Counted from the first letter of the stretch, positions 25,253 through 34,558 are shown. The stretch is 64,000 nt of DNA from CAZBGR01 sp964491535 (GCA_964491535.1 CAZBGR010000001.1:1-64000); one strand, 5' to 3'. Made by a program: numbers and translations. The notes: generated by a model not told the origin, from the letters alone.

Positions 25253-25885
25253 CTAAGCCTTTCTTATCAAATCAATTTGCCTTTGATAATCTTTAGCTTT
25301 AATAATATAATTACCGACTACTAATCTATCAACCCCAGCCTTAATACATGTTTTAGCCGTTTTTTGATTAATTCCTCCATCAATAGCTATGATAGTAGTT
25401 AACTTTCTTTTTACAATCTCTTCTTTTAATTTAATAACTTTATTAATAGAATCTTTAATAAAAGCTTGTCCTCCATAACCTGGTTCAACACTCATAATTA
25501 ATACTAAATCAAGCTTATTGAGATAAGGAAAAACATTTTCAATTTTAGTATTAGGATTAAGAGATATTCCACATTTTATTCCATGCTTTTTTACTTTATC
25601 AATATCTTGTTCTTTAAAAACTTCATAATGAAAAGTAATATAAGCTCCTTTTAAATTAGCTAATTCTTTAAGATAATAATCAATATCTTTAACCATTAGA
25701 TGAATATCTAATGGTTTTTTACTATATTTAGCAACCATTTTTATTTCAGCTCTTGAAAAAGCTTTATTTTTAACAAATAAACCATCCATAACATCTACAT
25801 GAATATAATCAGTATCTGTTTTATTTAACTTTAAAATAGTTTCTTTATTTATATTAGATAAAATAGAAGTAGCTATTTCAACCAT
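25253..25885 (-). CDS. rpe: Ribulose-phosphate 3-epimerase
   Basis: 210 residues of TIM-barrel type. HVDVMDG (about 29-35), HLMV, VEPGYGGQAF (about 137-147) and AIDGGIN (about 170) carry the metal and phosphate ligands. It interconverts ribulose- and xylulose-5-phosphate in the pentose phosphate pathway. It follows prkC by 14 bases as in Bacillus, except that rsgA is missing between them. Confidence 0.96.
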   Translation of the reverse strand: MVEIATSILSNINKETILKLNKTDTDYIHVDVMDGLFVKNKAFSRAEIKMVAKYSKKPLDIHLMVKDIDYYLKELANLKGAYITFHYEVFKEQDIDKVKKHGIKCGISLNPNTKIENVFPYLNKLDLVLIMSVEPGYGGQAFIKDSINKVIKLKEEIVKRKLTTIIAIDGGINQKTAKTCIKAGVDRLVVGNYIIKAKDYQRQIDLIRKA

Positions 25886-25899
25886 TTGTAATCAATCCT

Positions 25900-27621
25900 T
25901 TACTCTTCTTCTTCGTTATCTTCATCATCATCTTCATCTATTTCTTTAGCTTTGGCAACTACTACTTTAATTGAGGCCCCTTTTATAATTTTAGTATTTG
26001 GATTTCTACTTTGACTAATAACTGTAAAAGAGTCTAATTTATCATTTGTTTGATAATCAACAGTTAATACTAAGTTATATTCTAAAGCGAAATCTTCAAC
26101 ATCATTTAAAGTCCATCTTTCAGCAACCATATCAGGATAAAGATCATAAATATCTGGGACATATAAAATTAATTCATCACCCTTTTTTAATTTGGTTCCT
26201 GCTTTTGCTGATTGAGCGATAATAATATTTTCTTTTCCCATGTATAATGAAACATCATCCACCACTTTTTTTTCTTCAATAACATCTATCCCTTTTAATA
26301 ACAACTTTGTTTTAACTTCAGTAATATCTTGATTAACATAATTTTCAATTTCAAAATAATCAAGCCCAGTTGACATAAAAATAGTAATAATAGTTCCCTT
26401 TTTAACATAACGACCTATCGCCGGCTTTGTTTTAATGACTCTATTTTTTGCTATTGTTTCACTGCTTTCTTCTTCTATTTCTAAAGCTATCTCAAAACCT
26501 AAAGCAAGCAAAGTCTTTTCAGCGTTTTTAAAAGTCATTTTAGATACATCGGGAATTTTAACATTGGGAGTTTTAAATAAATTAGGAACAATAAAAAAGA
26601 TAGTTAAAAAAAGAATAATCAAACCACCTAAAATACTACTTAAAATAATAAATAACTTTTTATTTGGTTTATATTCATTATCAGTAATAGGTTTAGCAAT
26701 TAATTCCTCTTTAGGATTAATAATTGGAGGCAAAACTCTAGTATCATCTAAATCATGCTCTAAATGCTTATAAACATATCTTTTTTCCCCATTACGTTCT
26801 TCATCTAAAGCCGTTCTTAAATCATTATACATTTCACGAGCATCATGATAACGATTCTTAGGGTTTTTAGCTGTTGATTTAATAATAATATTTTCAATAC
26901 TTTGAGGAATACTACTATTGTCTTTTATAATACTAGGTAACGGATCCTTCATATGTTTTAAAGCTATTTCAACAGCATTATCACCTTTAAAAGGTAATTT
27001 GCCAGTTAATAACTCATACATTAAAATACCAAGTGAATAAACATCACTTTTAATAGTACAACCTTTACCAGCTGCTTGCTCAGGTGGTAAATAATGAACA
27101 GACCCCATAATTGAATTGGTTTGAGTTAATTGAGAACTATTTAAAGCCATCGCAATTCCAAAATCAGTAATTTTAACTAAACCATTATCTAAAATTAAAA
27201 TATTTTGAGGTTTAATATCACGATGAATTATATATAAATCATGAGCATGGGCTAAACCATCAGTTAACTGATTCATAATATCAACCACTTCAGGTACTGT
27301 TAAAGCCCCTCTTTTTTTTATTAATTGCTTAAGATTTTTACCTTCAATGTATTCCATAACGATGTAGAAATTACCTTCACTTTCTCCAACATCATACATT
27401 TCAACAATATTAGGATGACTTAATGAACTAGCAGCTAGAGCTTCTCTTTGAAAACGACGAACAAATTTTTCGTCATTAGCTAAATCACCCCGTAAGATTT
27501 TAACAGCTACTTTACGTTCTAAAATTATATCATAAGCTAAATAAACATTAGCCATTCCCCCTTCTCCTAATAATTTGATAATTTCATAACGATCGTTTAT
27601 TTTTTGACCTTTATTAATCAT
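25900..27621 (-). CDS. prkC: PASTA-domain Ser/Thr protein kinase
   Basis: 573 residues from MINKG, chosen because GGTGGAG lies upstream. The kinase domain (about 10-265) has GEGGMANVY, AVKIL, IIHRDIKPQN and KITDFGIA. A membrane helix (about 325-345) leads to three PASTA repeats outside the cell and a very acidic tail (DEDDDEDNEEEE). PrkC senses muropeptides and in Bacillus triggers spore germination. It overlaps the prpC stop by eight bases. Confidence 0.96.
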   Translation of the reverse strand: MINKGQKINDRYEIIKLLGEGGMANVYLAYDIILERKVAVKILRGDLANDEKFVRRFQREALAASSLSHPNIVEMYDVGESEGNFYIVMEYIEGKNLKQLIKKRGALTVPEVVDIMNQLTDGLAHAHDLYIIHRDIKPQNILILDNGLVKITDFGIAMALNSSQLTQTNSIMGSVHYLPPEQAAGKGCTIKSDVYSLGILMYELLTGKLPFKGDNAVEIALKHMKDPLPSIIKDNSSIPQSIENIIIKSTAKNPKNRYHDAREMYNDLRTALDEERNGEKRYVYKHLEHDLDDTRVLPPIINPKEELIAKPITDNEYKPNKKLFIILSSILGGLIILFLTIFFIVPNLFKTPNVKIPDVSKMTFKNAEKTLLALGFEIALEIEEESSETIAKNRVIKTKPAIGRYVKKGTIITIFMSTGLDYFEIENYVNQDITEVKTKLLLKGIDVIEEKKVVDDVSLYMGKENIIIAQSAKAGTKLKKGDELILYVPDIYDLYPDMVAERWTLNDVEDFALEYNLVLTVDYQTNDKLDSFTVISQSRNPNTKIIKGASIKVVVAKAKEIDEDDDEDNEEEE

Positions 27622-28363
27622 TTTCTCCACCCCTTTCAATTATTAAATAAGCTATCGATATATTATCAGTTCCTCCTCGATTATTACTTCTTTTAATTAA
27701 ACGAATAACCTTTTCTTCAATAGAATAATCATTATCTTTTAAAGTCTTCTCTATTTGTTTATCATTTAACATATTAGTTAAGCCATCACTACATAATAAA
27801 ACAGCTTGAATATTCATATCTACATCAAAAATATCAATTTCCACTGGATCATTAGCACCTAAAGCTCTCATTAAAACATTCTTTTTAGGGTGCTTTTTAG
27901 CATCATCTTCACTTAACTCTCCAGTTGATACCAATAAATTAACTAAAGTATGGTCTTTAGTAACTTTATGTAATTTATCATCTTTTAAAACATACCCTGA
28001 ACTATCTCCAATATTACCAAATAATAAATAATCTTTTGTCAAAATAGCAATTACTAAAGTAGTCCCCATTCCTTTAATATCTTGATTTTCATTAGCATGT
28101 TTAAAAATAGAGGAATTAACATCATTAACACTTTGGCGAAGCCAATTAACGGCATTACTTTTTTCACCAATAGTATCAAGTAAAACAAAATGTTTACTCA
28201 AATAATCAATAGCTATCGAAGAAGCTATTTCACCAGCCCGATGACCCCCCATCCCATCAGCGACAGCCATTAAATATTCATCATTATTATTTTTAACAAT
28301 CATTACATTATCTTCATTATGATCTCTTATCTTCCCAGCATCAGTTAAATAATAGGTCTGCAT
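27614..28363 (-). CDS. prpC: PP2C-family protein phosphatase
   Basis: 249 residues with the PP2C motifs DAGKIRDHNEDN, VADGMGGHRAGE and GGTDNISIAYL, whose Asp residues bind Mn2+. It reverses PrkC phosphorylation; the genes overlap. In Bacillus rlmN and rsmB lie between fmt and prpC, but here only one hypothetical gene does. Confidence 0.96.
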   Translation of the reverse strand: MQTYYLTDAGKIRDHNEDNVMIVKNNNDEYLMAVADGMGGHRAGEIASSIAIDYLSKHFVLLDTIGEKSNAVNWLRQSVNDVNSSIFKHANENQDIKGMGTTLVIAILTKDYLLFGNIGDSSGYVLKDDKLHKVTKDHTLVNLLVSTGELSEDDAKKHPKKNVLMRALGANDPVEIDIFDVDMNIQAVLLCSDGLTNMLNDKQIEKTLKDNDYSIEEKVIRLIKRSNNRGGTDNISIAYLIIERGGEND

Positions 28364-28382
28364 CGTTTACCTCCTTTAAAAA

Positions 28383-29036
28383 TTAATCAATAAAAAAATC
28401 AGTTATTTTATTTATGTTTTTATATTGAAGAGTAATTTTCATAGATGAATAATCAATAATAATCTTAGTAATTAAATTATCTTTAGTTAATACTTTAAAA
28501 TTAATTACCTCTTCATCATTTAAATTATAAAGATAAACCTCTTCAGTTGATTCATCAAAATTAGTTGCTTCATTAATTAAAGTAGCCTCTTTAACTATTT
28601 TTTTAAAATAGTTTACATCAAGAAGATCATTATTGAAATGTTCGTCGATTAAATAAAAACCTTCTTGTTTTTGCCAATCATCATTTTCTTTTACCCTTAC
28701 TTCATCATAATAAATATAAATAGAAGTTAAAAATTGACCATTAAGATATTTATCAACCAATAGTTTATGATTATATTTTTTTCCCTCTAATTTAATAATT
28801 AAAGATTCATTTTGATTTTCATTAATTATTATTTCATGTAAAAATTGATAATTATTATTTATTAATTGCCATTTATCTTTAATTAATGGCTGATCATCAT
28901 CTTTAGTTTTGTTATTTCCAGCCGCCAGGAAAAAAATAATTGAGAAAAAAATAAGATAAAAACCAAAAAAGATAATTGCTTTAATATATTTGTTTTTACT
29001 TTTTTCCCTTAAATCACTTATTTTTTGCCACATCAT
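28383..29036 (-). CDS. Membrane-anchored protein of unknown function
   Basis: 217 residues: a basic N-terminus, one membrane helix (about 20-42), then an extracytoplasmic domain rich in beta strands and acidic residues. It lies between fmt and prpC where rsmB and rlmN sit in Bacillus, but it is not related to them. No family recognised. Confidence 0.65.
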   Translation of the reverse strand: MMWQKISDLREKSKNKYIKAIIFFGFYLIFFSIIFFLAAGNNKTKDDDQPLIKDKWQLINNNYQFLHEIIINENQNESLIIKLEGKKYNHKLLVDKYLNGQFLTSIYIYYDEVRVKENDDWQKQEGFYLIDEHFNNDLLDVNYFKKIVKEATLINEATNFDESTEEVYLYNLNDEEVINFKVLTKDNLITKIIIDYSSMKITLQYKNINKITDFFID

Positions 29037-29045
29037 AAAACTCCT

Positions 29046-29978
29046 TTATTCAAAAATATCACCTAATAATGAATCTTTGTTTTGAAAGCCATTTAAAAAT
29101 TCTCGAACAGTCATTCTTTTTTTACCCTCAACTTGAATCTCGGTAATAATTAATTCACCATTACTAACCTTTATTCCTAAGCCATCATCATATAAATTAA
29201 TAATTTCGCCATTAATTTTATTACTATAACCATTTTCCCCAATAACTGATTTCCATATTTTATGAATTTTGCCATGTAAAAGCGCATAAGCTCCAGGGTC
29301 TGGATTTAACCCCCTAATTTGATTAAATAATTCTTTTTTTGTTTTACAAAAATCTAATTTTTCATCTTTTCGTTCAATATGCCAAGCATAAGAAACATCA
29401 CTTTCACATTGTTTTTGAGAAATGACCTTTTTATTTATAATATCTGGCAAGGTATCAATTAATAAATCTTTAGCTATTAAACTTAAACGATCATGCAAAG
29501 TTCCATAATCATCTTTTAAACTTATTTCTGTTTCTCGCTGAGCGAAAATATCACCAGCATCTAACTTTTCCACCATTTTGGTTATAGAAACTCCTGTTTT
29601 ACGATATCCATTAATAAGAGCTCGATGAATAGGGGCTCCTCCTCTTAATTTAGGCAACAATGAAGCATGAACATTAAAACAACCCAAAAGAGGAATCGCT
29701 AAAATATTTTTTGATAATATTTGCCGATAAGCACAAACAATAATCAAATCAGGATTTAATAAAATTAAATCTCTTTCATAATTATTAATGTTTTCAACTG
29801 TCAACACTTTAAGATTGTTTTTTAAAGCTATGTCTTTAATTGAGGGAGTAAAATTGTCATTTGCTTTTTGAGCTGGTTGCATAACTACTAAAACAACTTT
29901 TGTTTTAGTAATTAAAGCCTCTAATAAAGGAACACCGAAGGTAGAAGTTCCCATAAAAATAACCCTTTTATCGTTCAT
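29046..29978 (-). CDS. fmt: Methionyl-tRNA formyltransferase
   Basis: 310 residues. The formyl-transfer domain shows CFNVHASLLPKLRGGAPIHRALINGYRKTGVS in two parts (about 105-137), with the catalytic N, H and following SLLP; LDAGDIFAQ follows. The C-terminal OB domain is complete. It formylates initiator Met-tRNA. No def or priA gene is adjacent. Confidence 0.97.
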   Translation of the reverse strand: MNDKRVIFMGTSTFGVPLLEALITKTKVVLVVMQPAQKANDNFTPSIKDIALKNNLKVLTVENINNYERDLILLNPDLIIVCAYRQILSKNILAIPLLGCFNVHASLLPKLRGGAPIHRALINGYRKTGVSITKMVEKLDAGDIFAQRETEISLKDDYGTLHDRLSLIAKDLLIDTLPDIINKKVISQKQCESDVSYAWHIERKDEKLDFCKTKKELFNQIRGLNPDPGAYALLHGKIHKIWKSVIGENGYSNKINGEIINLYDDGLGIKVSNGELIITEIQVEGKKRMTVREFLNGFQNKDSLLGDIFE

Positions 29979-29993
29979 CTTTTAAAGCCTCCC

Positions 29994-30344
29994 TCATAAC
30001 CATTTGGTAGTATTACTTATATCATCTTCTATTTCATGATACTCATTATAAAAAGTAACAATATAGTCCATTAATTCTTTAATATAGGCAAAATTTGATT
30101 TAAGAATTTCATCAACATCTAAAGTGTTTTTTAACTTTTTAGCAAATTGATAATCATTTACATATTTATATATAGCTTGATCAAGATTACTAATTAAATC
30201 TACCCTTTTAAGATCATTATTAAAAACATATTCTTGATAATATTCAATTAACCTTTTAGTTAAATAATCATCTTCCAAAAATTCACTATTAATAATGTCA
30301 TCAAAATGAGGACATAAAGTTAATAATTCTTTTTGATTCATCAT
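29994..30344 (-). CDS. Small helical hypothetical protein
   Basis: 116 residues, acidic and helical, ending in SNTTKWL. It has no recognised motif. AGGAGG lies directly before ATGATG, and the gene is tightly packed between rseP and fmt, so it is real and cotranscribed. Confidence 0.6.
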   Translation of the reverse strand: MMNQKELLTLCPHFDDIINSEFLEDDYLTKRLIEYYQEYVFNNDLKRVDLISNLDQAIYKYVNDYQFAKKLKNTLDVDEILKSNFAYIKELMDYIVTFYNEYHEIEDDISNTTKWL

Positions 30345-30350
30345 CGCCTC

Positions 30351-31391
30351 CTAAAATAAATTCTTTATATCTTGAATAGTTATTACTAATAACAAAATAA
30401 TTAATAATGAAAAACCTATCGCATGAATAACATTTTCAACTTTAGAATTAACTGGTTTTCCTTTTATTTTTTCAATAATTAAAAATAAAAGACGACCTCC
30501 ATCAAAAGCTGGGAAAGGAATTAAATTAATAAAACCAACATTAATACTTAAAAACGAAATTAAATATAAAACGTTAATAAAACCATGACTTGTTTTTTCG
30601 CCTATTATATTATAAATGCCAACAGGACCAGCCAAATTATTTAAACCTAAATTACCAACAATTAAATGATAAATTACTTCAAACATTGAATTAATAATGG
30701 TCATAAATTTAACAACCATAAATTTTAGTGAGGCTAATAAACCATAATTAATTTTATCAGTTATTCCAATCCCATATTTATACTTTAATTGGCCATCCTC
30801 TTCTATTTGAATTGGAGTAATAGTAACTTTAGTAAGATGATTGTTTTTCTTTTGAAGAGTAAAAGTTAGAGGTTTTGAATCATTATTTAATTCCAAAAAC
30901 AATAATACTTGATCCCAACTCCTCATTTTTTTACCTTCAATGGCTAAAATTAAATCCCCTTCTTCAACCCCTTGCTGATAAGCTGGGAAATCTTTAGTTA
31001 CTTTCCCAATTAATGGTTTAGTTTCTAAAGAACCAGCACTTAAACCAATAATAAATAATAAAAGTAAAGAAAGTAAAAAATTAAACGCCGCTCCAGCGAC
31101 AATAATAACAAAACGATTTAACCATCCTTTAGATTGAATTTTATTAGCATCCGCTACTTTATTATCATCTACCCCACCTTCACCTGCAATTTGAACAAAA
31201 CCACCAATAGGAATCAATCTAATTGCATAAATAGTTTCATCATTTTTTCGTTTAAAACTAAAAATTCTAGGTCCCATTCCAAGAGCAAATTCAAATACAT
31301 GAACTTTGAATCTTTTAGCGAAAATAAAATGACCTAATTCATGAATGAAAATAATAACACTTAAAACTAAAACAAAATATATAAACGTCAT
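30351..31391 (-). CDS. rseP: RIP metalloprotease RseP
   Basis: 346 residues with the zinc motif HELGH at about 18-22 in the first membrane helix, a PDZ domain (about 115-185, containing YQQGVEEGDLILAIEGKKM) and the third ligand motif PFPAFDGGRLLF near 300. Site-2 proteases cleave membrane proteins such as anti-sigma factors and signal peptide remnants. In Bacillus dxr lies between cdsA and rseP; it is absent here. Confidence 0.95.
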   Translation of the reverse strand: MTFIYFVLVLSVIIFIHELGHFIFAKRFKVHVFEFALGMGPRIFSFKRKNDETIYAIRLIPIGGFVQIAGEGGVDDNKVADANKIQSKGWLNRFVIIVAGAAFNFLLSLLLLFIIGLSAGSLETKPLIGKVTKDFPAYQQGVEEGDLILAIEGKKMRSWDQVLLFLELNNDSKPLTFTLQKKNNHLTKVTITPIQIEEDGQLKYKYGIGITDKINYGLLASLKFMVVKFMTIINSMFEVIYHLIVGNLGLNNLAGPVGIYNIIGEKTSHGFINVLYLISFLSINVGFINLIPFPAFDGGRLLFLIIEKIKGKPVNSKVENVIHAIGFSLLIILLLVITIQDIKNLF

Positions 31392-31405
31392 TTAATCACT
31401 CTTTT

Positions 31406-32203
31406 CTATAAGATGTTAATAAATAAGATATAAGCTAAAATAACAAAAATAATACTATCTAAGCGATCTAAAAGACCTCCATGACCAGGAATAAGATTAG
31501 AAAAGTCTTTTCGCTTATAAAAACGTTTAATCGAACTAAAAACTAAATCACCTAATTGACCAATAAGAGATAAAAAAGCCGTTATTAGAAAGAGCAAGCC
31601 AAGATTAAAAGTACTATCTATCGCTATATAATAGAAAACAGCACTAATTAAAACCGAAAAAACAGTACCCACTATTAATCCTTCCCATGTTTTATTAGGT
31701 GAAATAGCTGGCAATAACTTATGTTTACCAATTAAATTACCACTTATATAAGCGTAAATATCAGTAATTGCAGGAATTAAAAATAAATAAAAAACATGAT
31801 TAACACTATATTCTTGTAAAATAATAACCAAATTAAAGGATAATCCCAAGAAAAAAACTATCCCTATTAAAAACATACTATCATTAATATTATATACATT
31901 GTTATTATGATATATAATAATAGGCAATAAGAAAAGGAACATAATTAAAGAAATGTTTTGATAATCTATTGAATAAGTAAAACCGTTAGTTGTAAAATTA
32001 AAGATTAAATAAGTAAAGACAAAAAAAGTTAATAATTTAATAGGAATTGGTAATTTATATTTAGTTTCCCGAAGATCTAAAAACTCATTCAAAGATAATA
32101 AAGCAACCATCAAAATAAATAATTTAAAAATAGTTTTTCCAATTAATAAAGACGGTATAAAAATAGCTAAAGCTATTAAAGCACTAATAACTCTTTTTTT
32201 CAT
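31406..32203 (-). CDS. cdsA: Phosphatidate cytidylyltransferase
   Basis: 265 residues with eight or so membrane helices and the C-terminal signature ISPNKTWEG (about 165) and LVFSSIKRFYKRKDFSNLIPGHGGLLDRLDS in two parts. It makes CDP-diacylglycerol from phosphatidate and CTP. Start MKKRV follows TTGGAG; an in-frame TTG four codons earlier lies within that site. The frr and uppS genes usual upstream are not here. Confidence 0.95.
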   Translation of the reverse strand: MKKRVISALIALAIFIPSLLIGKTIFKLFILMVALLSLNEFLDLRETKYKLPIPIKLLTFFVFTYLIFNFTTNGFTYSIDYQNISLIMFLFLLPIIIYHNNNVYNINDSMFLIGIVFFLGLSFNLVIILQEYSVNHVFYLFLIPAITDIYAYISGNLIGKHKLLPAISPNKTWEGLIVGTVFSVLISAVFYYIAIDSTFNLGLLFLITAFLSLIGQLGDLVFSSIKRFYKRKDFSNLIPGHGGLLDRLDSIIFVILAYILFINIL

Positions 32204-32350
32204 AATATACTCCAATCTCGATTATTCTATAAATATTATAATATAAATAACCATTTTATACAATAAAAACGGTTAACAAAAAGATGAATTGTAATAAATA
32301 TAGTTAATTGTTATCCATTTAAATTATTACTTTAATTTATTAATTAATCC

Positions 32351-33214
32351 TTATTGATATAATTCCTTTTTTAATAAATCTATATTATAATTCATAAGGT
32401 CAATAAAATTTGTTTTTTCGGCTACTTCTTGTTCTGATAAATTAATTGCAGTCTTAAACGCTAAAGGAGTCAAATTATAATTATTAATTAAATCATTAAC
32501 TTGATCATTTAATTCTTGATTAGGGTCTATAAAAATATATTGAATAATGCCCTTATCAATTAAATTAATAGCCCCTGCTAAAGCCTTATCAGTTATTGTT
32601 TCCTCTTCTAAAGAAATCACTTCAAATTCATATTTTTCTAAAAACAAAAATAAATTACTGGTTACTAAAATTGTTTTATGTTCAGCATTTTGAACAATTA
32701 ATTTCATTTCAGCATCTATTTCTGAAATTTGAATTTTTAATAACTCATCATTTTTCTTAATTTCATTTTTCAAATAAGGATTACTAACATATTCCTCAAA
32801 ACCTCTTCTAATATTTTGAGATAACATTAAAAAATTAGATGGATCAAGCCATAATTCTTCAATACTATTAATATATTCCATATTCATCACTGCATCAATT
32901 ATTTTTAGCTTTTTATTTTGATTTAACATTGAAATAGCATAATCCTTTTCACCACTTAAACCATTATAAACAAATAAAGAAGCTTTGCTATAATCAACTA
33001 ATTGTTTTTCGGTCAATTGATATTGAAAAACATCAATATTATTAGGATAAATGCTAAATACTTGAGCATGATTTCCATATAAAAAATTAGTAATATAAGT
33101 TATTGGATAAATAGTAGTGTAAATATCTATATCTTCCATAGTATCTCTTTTAAAACACCCTGTGATATTAAATAACAAAGTTAAACAAAATATAGCTAAA
33201 ATTATTCTTTTCAT
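32351..33214 (-). CDS. ZnuA-like lipoprotein lacking metal ligands
   Basis: 287 residues with a lipobox (LLFNITGC) and the overall sequence pattern of the cluster A-I metal-binding proteins: TTIYPITYITNFLYG, YPNNIDVFQYQLTEKQL, ELWLDPSNF, a long linking helix, and VTSNLFLFLEKYEFEVISL. The usual ligands are changed: DPHEYEP reads DVFQYQL, DPHxWLDP reads EELWLDP, and the HDAFGY-type His is absent. It probably does not bind zinc or manganese in the usual way. No permease or ATPase gene is nearby. Confidence 0.75.
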   Translation of the reverse strand: MKRIILAIFCLTLLFNITGCFKRDTMEDIDIYTTIYPITYITNFLYGNHAQVFSIYPNNIDVFQYQLTEKQLVDYSKASLFVYNGLSGEKDYAISMLNQNKKLKIIDAVMNMEYINSIEELWLDPSNFLMLSQNIRRGFEEYVSNPYLKNEIKKNDELLKIQISEIDAEMKLIVQNAEHKTILVTSNLFLFLEKYEFEVISLEEETITDKALAGAINLIDKGIIQYIFIDPNQELNDQVNDLINNYNLTPLAFKTAINLSEQEVAEKTNFIDLMNYNIDLLKKELYQ

Positions 33215-33254
33215 TTGACACTTCCTTTTTATTAATTATTAGTTCTTTTTATTA

Positions 33255-33497
33255 TTAAAGAATTTTATTATATTTTCTTTTCTTATCTTCAATTGGTAAA
33301 AAATCACAACCATAACTTCCCCAACTATTACATTTTAAAATTCTTTTTATTCCTAAATATAAACCCTTAATAAAACCATATTCTTCTAAAGCCAAAATAG
33401 TATAATTAGAACAAGTAGGATAATGACGACAATAACTATGCCATGAAAGAGGCAAAGCTTGATACAATTTAATAAGATAAATAAATATATATTTCAC
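33255..33497 (-). CDS. yidD: Membrane protein insertion efficiency factor YidD
   Basis: 80 residues with the family core YCRHYPTCSNYTILALEEYG (three Cys and the aromatic pattern) and GLYLGIKRILKCNSWGSYG. YidD assists YidC insertion of membrane proteins. A GTG giving MKYIF is preferred because GGTGAT lies seven bases upstream; an ATG four codons earlier overlaps it. It stands without rnpA and yidC. Confidence 0.92.
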   Translation of the reverse strand: MKYIFIYLIKLYQALPLSWHSYCRHYPTCSNYTILALEEYGFIKGLYLGIKRILKCNSWGSYGCDFLPIEDKKRKYNKIL

Positions 33498-33575
33498 TTT
33501 TATCACCATTTCTATAGTTTATGATACTTAAACAAAAGGTAAAATACTTTAATAAAGCTAATCTAAATCCTAACT

Positions 33576-33605
33576 AAAAAAATTTGTTTATAACAAAATT
33601 TTATA
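33576..33605 (-). terminator. Probable terminator after the 27-residue ORF
   Basis: On the minus strand AAAATTTTGTT pairs imperfectly with AACAAATTTT, followed by T residues. The stem is AT-only. Confidence 0.45.
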
Positions 33606-33669
33606 AATTTTTAATATTGTATTCCTAAAACAATAATCTAAGATTAATAATAATTCTATCGTTTTTACT

Positions 33670-33753
33670 TTATTTTTTTTCTTTAGTCATTTCATAATAA
33701 GCAAGACTACCCCATAAGCCAATTGTTTTTTCTGTTTTATCATATAAATACAT
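33670..33753 (-). CDS. Small ORF, 27 residues
   Basis: The peptide begins MYLYDKTEKTIGLWGSLAYY and ends EMTKEKK. It has AAAGGAG at good spacing (nine bases), a consensus TATAAT with extended context upstream (about 33775-33785), and a downstream hairpin. It is amphipathic with aromatic residues and a basic tail. I know no family; the clean promoter, ribosome site and terminator argue for a genuine small protein. Confidence 0.55.
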   Translation of the reverse strand: MYLYDKTEKTIGLWGSLAYYEMTKEKK

Positions 33754-33837
33754 GTTTTAATTCTCCTTTATAGATATATTATATCATAACAGAATAACTT
33801 TTAAGAAAAAACAATTATCTAATACTAATTTTATTTC

Positions 33838-33869
33838 TAAAAAAACACCCTTATAATAAAAGGGTGTTT
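33838..33869 (-). terminator. Terminator after the tRNA-Arg/tRNA-Thr pair
   Basis: AAACACCCTT and AAGGGTGTTT form a 10-bp stem with a 7-base loop, T-rich on the minus strand, 14 bases past the tRNA-Thr end. Confidence 0.85.
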
Positions 33870-33882
33870 CTTTTTTACATAA

Positions 33883-33956
33883 TGGTGCCACGTGCAAGAA
33901 TCAAACTTGCGTCTGTTGATTACCATTCAACTATTCTATCACTAAACTAACGCGGC
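33883..33956 (-). tRNA. tRNA-Thr (GGU) with A19-U56
   Basis: Acceptor GCCGCGT/ACGTGGC with discriminator A and encoded CCA. Anticodon stem GTTGA/TCAAC encloses ATGGTAA, anticodon GGT. G1-C72, C2-G71 and the GGU anticodon fit threonine identity. The D-loop reads AGTGATA in place of AGTGGTA and the T-loop TTTGATT in place of TTCGATT, so the invariant G19-C56 tertiary pair is replaced by A19-U56. All stems are intact. Confidence 0.88.
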
Positions 33957-33959
33957 TCC

Positions 33960-34036
33960 TGGCGTCCACGAGAGGAGTTGAACCTCCGACCTATCCCTTA
34001 GGAGGGGATTGCTCTATCCAACTGAGCTACGTGGAC
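33960..34036 (-). tRNA. tRNA-Arg (CCU)
   Basis: Acceptor GTCCACG/CGTGGAC. Anticodon stem ATCCC/GGGAT with loop CTCCTAA gives CCT, reading AGG. CCA is encoded. It is three bases upstream of tRNA-Thr in the same transcript. Confidence 0.95.
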
Positions 34037-34069
34037 TTATCTACATAACAACAATCTAAAAGATAAGTC

Positions 34070-34558
34070 CTATTTTACTATTCTTAATATAAGCATTAAC
34101 CAACTAGCTAATTGATATTTAAAATTAAGTGCATGTTCATAAGAGCTAACAGCCTTATCAGCAAACATAACTATCCAACCCTCAATTGATTTAGGTCCTT
34201 TTAAAGTTAAAGGAAACATATGAGTTTCAATAATATCTTGTTCGTCATCATTAATTTTAAAATACTTTTTAGCATTTAAAGCTGCTATTTTAGGATGATT
34301 TAGTTGATTCTTTAAAACCCCTAGCAAAGATTGATCCCCATTAGACTCATAAAAATCATGTAACAAACCAGAAATAGCAGCCATTTTATAATTTAATTTA
34401 AATCGTTTCGTTATTTTAAAAGCAATATAAGATACTCTTAATGAGTGTTCTAATCTAGTCGTCCCATGATGATAAAAATTAGCTATTCTTTTAAAATGTC
34501 TATTTTTTAAAATATAACGTACTGTTTTATAAAAATGTTTATCTTTTATAATCATCAT
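34070..34558 (-). CDS. HD-domain phosphohydrolase
   Basis: 162 residues. Metal-binding HD pattern: RLEHSLRVSYIA (His), GLLHDFYE (His-Asp), ETHMFPLT (His) and MFADKAVSSYE (Asp). Such enzymes hydrolyse phosphate esters of nucleotides or second messengers; substrate unknown. It stands alone between tRNAs and a promoter region. Confidence 0.82.
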   Translation of the reverse strand: MMIIKDKHFYKTVRYILKNRHFKRIANFYHHGTTRLEHSLRVSYIAFKITKRFKLNYKMAAISGLLHDFYESNGDQSLLGVLKNQLNHPKIAALNAKKYFKINDDEQDIIETHMFPLTLKGPKSIEGWIVMFADKAVSSYEHALNFKYQLASWLMLILRIVK

